DNA of 64,000 nucleotides from Paenibacillus sp. AN1007. Its GTDB lineage: Bacteria > Bacillota > Bacilli > Paenibacillales > Paenibacillaceae. The translations under genes were made by a program, and so were the position numbers. Within the stretch, counting starts at the first letter, position 1; every line of letters begins with the position of its first letter. The stretch is taken from contig NZ_CP159992.1 in NCBI RefSeq assembly GCF_040702995.1, forward strand, positions 1,451,501 to 1,515,500, given 5' to 3'. The notes below the pieces were generated by a model. That model was not told where the DNA came from and did no database searches. It was given only the letters and a program-made list of their open reading frames with translations. Below are positions 59,409 through 64,000 of this stretch, piece after piece.

Positions 59409-62267
59409 ATGGAACATACCAAGTGGCACCAACTAAGCGACGAAGAGCTTCGTGAAACTCTTGGCGTGAACCCGCTGGAAGGGTTGACGGACGAAGCTGC
59501 AGTTGAGAAACGTAAAGTCAGTGGTTCGAATGAACTGAGTGAGGGAAAGCGGATCTCGCCGATCACACTGCTGCTGAATCAGTTTAAGGACTTCATGGTG
59601 CTGGTCCTCATGGGAGCAACGCTTGTATCCGGTCTGCTTGGAGAGTATCTGGATGCGGTAACGATCGTGGCCATAATTGTGCTGAACGCCATTCTGGGAT
59701 TTGTACAGGAGTTCCGGGCAGAACGCTCTCTCCGTGCACTTAAACAGCTGTCAGCTCCTGCCGCGAAAGTGCTCAGATCCGGGCAGGAGGTACATCTTGC
59801 GGCCAAGCAATTAGTACCCGGAGATATCATCATGGTAGAAAGTGGTGACCGCATACCTGCCGATGTACGCTGGCTGGAAACAAACAGCCTCGATGTAGAG
59901 GAGTCGGCACTCACGGGGGAATCTGTGCCTGTCAGCAAACACTGCAGACCCATCGCCAGTGAAGATGTGCCGCTGGGGGATCAGAAAAACATCGGTTTTA
60001 TGGGAACGATGGTCACGAGGGGTACAGCCAAGGGGATTGTCATCCGGACAGGTATGGATACAGAGATGGGGAAAATCGCTGACCTCATCCAGAATACAGA
60101 GGAGCAGGAGACTCCGCTGCAGCACAGACTGGAGCAGTTAGGCAAAATTCTGATCTTTGTTGCACTCGGACTAACGGTGATGGTGGTCGTCGCAGGAATC
60201 CTGCATGGACAACCCGCAGTAGGTATGTTCCTGGCAGGTGTCAGTCTGGCTGTGGCAGCCATCCCGGAGGGCTTACCGGCTATCGTTACGATTGCACTGG
60301 CGCTGGGTGTACAGCGAATGATCAAACGTAAAGCCATTGTGCGCAAGCTGCCATCGGTGGAAACACTGGGCTGCGCCTCGGTGATCTGTTCTGATAAAAC
60401 AGGCACATTGACGCAGAACAAGATGACAGTGACTCATGTGTGGCTTGAAGGACGAAGCATCAAAGTGACCGGAGACGGTTACGCACCAGAAGGTCATATG
60501 CTGGAAAATGATCAAATCATTGAATTGAAGAGCGACCAGTCACTCCGAAGAATGCTGCAGATCAGTGCGCTGTGTAACAATGCCAGTATTGTGGAGACGG
60601 TCCTCCATGATCAAGGCGAAAAGAAAAAGGGTAAGGAGCCCAAAAAGGACAGCAAAAAAGGACGGAAAAAAGGTCAGCAGGAGGAAGATCAGGTTAGTGC
60701 CAGTCAGGTGATGTGGGAATTAAAAGGTGATCCCACAGAGGGGGCTCTGGTGGCGATGTCTGCCAAAATGGGACTTACTCCGACCGGACTCAAGGAATTA
60801 TACGATCGGGAGCAGGAATTTCCGTTTGATTCGGAACGTAAACGTATGTCGGTTATGGTTAAACATCAGGGCGGCCGTATGATCTACACAAAAGGTGCAC
60901 CGGATGTACTGATCGAACACTGCAGCTATATTTTATGGGAAGGCAAAGTGGTTCCGTTTACCGGCACACTGCGTCAGAGAGTGATGGCTGCTAATGAAAG
61001 CATGGCAGGTAACGCTCTGCGTGTGCTCGGTATGGCCTATCGTGAAGTCAAGCCCAAAGAACATGTCGCAGACGAACATGCTGCAGAGAGCCAGCTTGTA
61101 TTTGTTGGACTTGCAGGAATGATTGATCCCCCTCGCCGTGAAGTACGTGACGCCATTGCCACTTGCCGCAAGGCGGGGATACGTACGGTCATGATCACGG
61201 GGGATCATGGAACGACAGCAGAAGCAATCGCTCACCAGCTTGGGATTTTACCACGCGGAGGGGCCTCGTTAAGCGGACAGCAGCTGGCGGGGATGACGGA
61301 CGAACAACTGGATAAACAGGTGAACGACATTTATGTATTTTCCAGGGTATCGCCTGAGCACAAGCTTCGTATCGTCAAATCACTGCAGCGCAAAGGGCAT
61401 GTTGTGGCTATGACAGGTGACGGGGTAAACGATGCGCCTGCTATCAAGGCTGCAGATATCGGAATCGCGATGGGCATCACGGGAACGGATGTGACCAAGG
61501 AGGCTTCCTCCCTTATTTTGAGTGATGATAACTTCTCGACTATTGTCGCGGCCATTGAAGAGGGGCGCAACATTTATGAGAACATTCGCAAGTTTATCCG
61601 GTATTTGCTGGCCTCCAATGTAGGCGAGATTCTGACCATGTTTTTCGCGATGATGATGGGTCTGCCGCTTCCGCTCGTGCCGATTCAGATTCTGTGGGTC
61701 AACCTCGTAACGGATGGTTTGCCAGCGATGGCGCTCGGGGTAGATCAGCCGGAAAAAGATCTGATGGAGCACAAGCCGCGCGGCGCGAAAGAAAACATTT
61801 TTGCCCGCAGACTGGGTTGGAAAATTATCAGCCGCGGTGTGTTAATCGGATTGTGTACGCTTGGTGCTTTCTGGCTCACACTTCAGGCTGCACCGGATCA
61901 TCCGGGGCAGTTGATCAAAGCGCAGTCCGTTGCTTTTGCAACTTTGGTTCTTGCCCAGTTGATTCACGTATTTGACTGCCGCAGTTCGCGTTCCATCTTC
62001 CACCGAAATCCGCTGCAGAATAAATATTTGGTTCTTGCCGTCATCTCATCGGTTGTGCTGATGCTGGTGGTGATGTATGTGGAGCCGCTGCAGCCTATCT
62101 TCAAAACGGTGCCTCTCGGTCTGCGAGAGTGGGCAATCTGTATCGTAGCTGCAGGCATTCCAACGTTCCTGATGGGGGCGGGAAGTGTCTGGGGCGGACG
62201 CCGCAACCGCCGCCGTATGGGCGGTCCTGGACGCTTCGTACCGAAAAGTACAAAGTTTTCAGCATAA
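59409..62267 (+). CDS. yloB: Ca2+-type P-type ATPase (P2A)
   Basis: A 952-residue SERCA-like pump. ALTGES lies in the actuator domain, [13 protein letters not shown] is the M4 ion-binding motif, the phosphorylated Asp329 is in [11 protein letters not shown], and [22 protein letters not shown] is the hinge. Ten membrane segments are expected. The N-domain carries an unusual Lys-rich insert (about 403-427, [20 protein letters not shown]). It exports Ca2+ (possibly Mn2+). GGGAGGG precedes ATG 59409. The rqcH gene is divergent, as around yloAB in B. subtilis. Confidence 0.93.
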   Translation: MEHTKWHQLSDEELRETLGVNPLEGLTDEAAVEKRKVSGSNELSEGKRISPITLLLNQFKDFMVLVLMGATLVSGLLGEYLDAVTIVAIIVLNAILGFVQEFRAERSLRALKQLSAPAAKVLRSGQEVHLAAKQLVPGDIIMVESGDRIPADVRWLETNSLDVEESALTGESVPVSKHCRPIASEDVPLGDQKNIGFMGTMVTRGTAKGIVIRTGMDTEMGKIADLIQNTEEQETPLQHRLEQLGKILIFVALGLTVMVVVAGILHGQPAVGMFLAGVSLAVAAIPEGLPAIVTIALALGVQRMIKRKAIVRKLPSVETLGCASVICSDKTGTLTQNKMTVTHVWLEGRSIKVTGDGYAPEGHMLENDQIIELKSDQSLRRMLQISALCNNASIVETVLHDQGEKKKGKEPKKDSKKGRKKGQQEEDQVSASQVMWELKGDPTEGALVAMSAKMGLTPTGLKELYDREQEFPFDSERKRMSVMVKHQGGRMIYTKGAPDVLIEHCSYILWEGKVVPFTGTLRQRVMAANESMAGNALRVLGMAYREVKPKEHVADEHAAESQLVFVGLAGMIDPPRREVRDAIATCRKAGIRTVMITGDHGTTAEAIAHQLGILPRGGASLSGQQLAGMTDEQLDKQVNDIYVFSRVSPEHKLRIVKSLQRKGHVVAMTGDGVNDAPAIKAADIGIAMGITGTDVTKEASSLILSDDNFSTIVAAIEEGRNIYENIRKFIRYLLASNVGEILTMFFAMMMGLPLPLVPIQILWVNLVTDGLPAMALGVDQPEKDLMEHKPRGAKENIFARRLGWKIISRGVLIGLCTLGAFWLTLQAAPDHPGQLIKAQSVAFATLVLAQLIHVFDCRSSRSIFHRNPLQNKYLVLAVISSVVLMLVVMYVEPLQPIFKTVPLGLREWAICIVAAGIPTFLMGAGSVWGGRRNRRRMGGPGRFVPKSTKFSA

Positions 62268-62297
62268 AATCAATAGCATTTAATGACCTGTTTCGGT

Positions 62298-62356
62298 ATG
62301 CTATCCTCAAAATGGTTCAAAGCGCGAGCTTGGATCTTTTGCAGGATAGCTTTTTT
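62298..62356 (+). terminator. Terminator after the ATPase gene
   Basis: GCTATCCT and AGGATAGC form a stem around a long loop that holds a second small hairpin, followed by TTTTTT. Confidence 0.7.
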
Positions 62357-62443
62357 ATATGCTTGGTATGCATGATATGAAGATTAGCTATAAATAAACT
62401 ATAAAGCTTTGGCAGCAGTCTGCCAAAAGGAGTGGGCACGGTT

Positions 62444-63277
62444 ATGGAATTTACGAAAATGCATGGACTTGGCAACGATTTTATTATTGTATTTGGGGAA
62501 AAGGTGCTTCCGGCAGACGCGGCTGATCTTGCGGTCAAATGGTGCAATCGATTCTTCGGCATCGGAGCGGACGGCCTGGTATATATACTGCCTTCGGAGA
62601 AGGCGGACTTTCAGATGCGCATCATGAATTCAGACGGTTCGGAAGCGGAGCAGTGCGGTAATGCCATTCGCTGCGTGTCCAAGTACGTATACGACCATGG
62701 GCATGTTGACCGCGAGCAGATTACGATTGAAACGATCGGAGCAGGTGTTCAGCCTGTAACTCTCAATATTCGGGATGGCAAAGTGGAGACGGTTCGGGTA
62801 GATATGGGCGAGCCGATTCTGGATGGGCTTCAGGTGCCTACGACAGTGGATGCGAATCCGGTAATCGATCATAACATTGAAGCAAACGGGCATGGCTTCA
62901 AATTCACGGCCGTATCCATGGGTAACCCCCACGCGGTCATCTACGTAGATGATGCGGTGAACTTTGATCTGACCACTTGGGGACCGCTGCTTGAGGTGCA
63001 TCCCATGTTCCCCAAAAAAATCAATGTTGAATTCGCAACGGTACGTGACCGCGGATATGTCGATATGCGTGTATGGGAACGCGGGGCAGGGCCGACACTG
63101 GCCTGCGGAACAGGGGCTTGTGCAACTTTGGTGTCCTCCGTACTGAATGGTCACACGGATCGTACAGCAGTGATCAGTCTTAAAGGCGGTGATCTTCACA
63201 TTGAGTGGAGCGAGGCGGATAATCACGTATATATGACGGGACCCGCAGAAGTTGTTTTCAAAGGAAAGACTGCATAA
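62444..63277 (+). CDS. dapF: Diaminopimelate epimerase
   Basis: A 277-residue enzyme that converts LL- to meso-diaminopimelate for lysine and cell-wall synthesis. The two catalytic cysteines are Cys71 in SEAEQCGNAIRC and Cys221 in LACGTGACA. The opening FTKMHGLGNDFIIV and VSMGNPHAVIYV are standard. The ATG at 62444 is preferred to GTG 62432, which lies inside the ribosome-binding site AAAGGAG. The length is normal. Confidence 0.96.
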   Translation: MEFTKMHGLGNDFIIVFGEKVLPADAADLAVKWCNRFFGIGADGLVYILPSEKADFQMRIMNSDGSEAEQCGNAIRCVSKYVYDHGHVDREQITIETIGAGVQPVTLNIRDGKVETVRVDMGEPILDGLQVPTTVDANPVIDHNIEANGHGFKFTAVSMGNPHAVIYVDDAVNFDLTTWGPLLEVHPMFPKKINVEFATVRDRGYVDMRVWERGAGPTLACGTGACATLVSSVLNGHTDRTAVISLKGGDLHIEWSEADNHVYMTGPAEVVFKGKTA

Positions 63278-63298
63278 ATACGAGTAGACGGTATACCG

Positions 63299-63326
63299 AA
63301 GAGGCCTGCGGGCCTCTTTTTTTTAT
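63299..63326 (+). terminator. Terminator after dapF
   Basis: AGAGGCC and GGCCTCT form a stem with a TGCG loop, followed by eight T residues. Confidence 0.88.
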
Positions 63327-63493
63327 CAGATGTGGACTAGCTGTCCAGCTATAAAGGACGAATTTACGGTTTGGATGGCAAAAATGTCTACTGGAGCCGG
63401 ACATACAGCAAATACCTGTGTTTTTCTTCGTTTTTTAACGTTTTTTGTGTTACATTAGTATGAAATGATCATAGTCAAGCGGGGGGAAATGGG

Positions 63494-64000
63494 ATGAAGG
63501 CAGATTTACGCACCGTGATGAAGCAGCGTGTCCTTGTTGGTGATGGGGCTATGGGGACATTTCTATATCAGATGGGGTTTCCCGTCGGGATCTCCTATGA
63601 AGAGTTGAACTTGATTTCACCTGAAGTTGTGGCTGACGTACATCGCCGTTATCGTGATGCAGGGACAGATATATTCGAGACCAATACGTACTCGGCGAAT
63701 TTTGACAAGCTGTCCAAGTTCGGACTGGAATCCAAAGTGGAGGACGTGAACCGCGCAGGTGTCCGTATCGCCAAAGAAGTAGCAGGTGCAGAGGGGTATG
63801 TACTTGGTGCTGTGGGTTCTATACGCGGCGGCAAGCGCACGAACGTATCTACCAGTGAATTGAAACGGTTCTATCAACAGCAGATATATGCCCTGCTGGA
63901 TGAAGGCGTGGACGGTATACTGCTCGAAACCTTCTATGACATCGAAGAGATGGATATTGCTCTTCTGCAGGCCCGCAAACTGAGTGACCTGCCTGTGATT
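63494..64000 (+). CDS. Homocysteine S-methyltransferase domain protein, YitJ/MetH type (partial)
   Basis: The first 169 residues of a longer gene cut by the window end. RVLVGDGAMGTFLYQMGFP, ETNTYSANFDKLSKFGLE, GAVGSIRGGKRT and LLETFYDIEEM follow the N-terminal homocysteine-methyltransferase barrel of YitJ and MetH. In YitJ this barrel is fused to methylenetetrahydrofolate reductase; in MetH to folate and B12 domains. Which applies cannot be seen. The zinc cysteines lie beyond the edge. ATG 63494 follows a G-rich site. I saw no SAM riboswitch in the 215 bases upstream. Confidence 0.88.
   Translation, partial: MKADLRTVMKQRVLVGDGAMGTFLYQMGFPVGISYEELNLISPEVVADVHRRYRDAGTDIFETNTYSANFDKLSKFGLESKVEDVNRAGVRIAKEVAGAEGYVLGAVGSIRGGKRTNVSTSELKRFYQQQIYALLDEGVDGILLETFYDIEEMDIALLQARKLSDLPVI

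Noticed and set aside
63280-63493. SAM (S-box) riboswitch before the homocysteine methyltransferase gene
   Set aside because: Such a switch is expected from B. subtilis yitJ, but the interval holds only the dapF terminator and a plain leader, and no S-box core.
1-64000. CRISPR arrays, rRNA genes, prophage or IS ends
   Set aside because: No regularly spaced repeats, no ribosomal RNA stretches and no transposase were seen; the only mobile trace is the serine recombinase.

Overview
The window looks like a chromosomal segment of a Paenibacillus-type Firmicute. Genes carry strong purine-rich ribosome-binding sites, base composition is moderate, and the content is classic Bacillales: ccpA beside ytxJ/brxC, acsA with divergent acuA, free-standing rpsD, ylaN near ftsW, ylbF-ylbG, and rqcH beside a yloB-type Ca2+ ATPase. 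I assign the genus by overall gene content, not by a marker gene.

Layout. 0-2.6 kb: small genes, including a two-gene operon behind a LexA (SOS) box that encodes a WYL-like mini-protein and a LexA-like winged helix. 2.7-4.8 kb: a tRNA-Val(GAC) followed by an AT-rich, frameshifted large serine recombinase, the only clear mobile-element trace. 4.9-15 kb: exported M1 peptidase, CotH-type kinase lipoprotein, Ohr peroxidase with an OhrR-type operator, a His-rich DUF1292 protein, an Orn/Lys/Arg decarboxylase and an MFS pump. 15-21 kb: SUFU-domain protein, 6-phosphogluconate dehydrogenase, shikimate kinase (aroK), rhodanese and an unusual EPSP synthase (aroA). 21-33 kb: carbon control and uptake. 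A GlcNAc-type EIICBA is translationally coupled to its own Enzyme I, followed by ytxJ/brxC, ccpA, mtnN and the divergent acuA/acsA pair with a cre-like site. 33-42 kb: class A PBP with FN3 tail, chemoreceptor, rpsD and a GAF-GGDEF diguanylate cyclase. 42-48.5 kb: M29 aminopeptidase, an HPr-like protein without the catalytic histidine, YlaN, CaxA, Asp23-type protein, FtsW and YugN. 48.6-57 kb: M20 hydrolase, a bacterial XPB helicase with a helicase-associated partner, YlbF/YlbG, a LysR regulator and a PHP phosphoesterase. 57-64 kb: RqcH, Ca2+ ATPase, DapF, and the start of a YitJ-type homocysteine methyltransferase cut by the window edge.

How the genes work together. CcpA, the HPr-like protein that keeps the regulatory serine, the PTS pair and the cre-like site before acsA suggest that carbon-catabolite control is partly encoded here. 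AcuA probably acetylates AcsA, giving a second layer of control on acetate use. The most system-like candidates are the SOS-controlled pair at 0.6-1.1 kb and the XPB helicase/partner operon at 49.9-53.4 kb. No CRISPR array, rRNA or prophage was seen.
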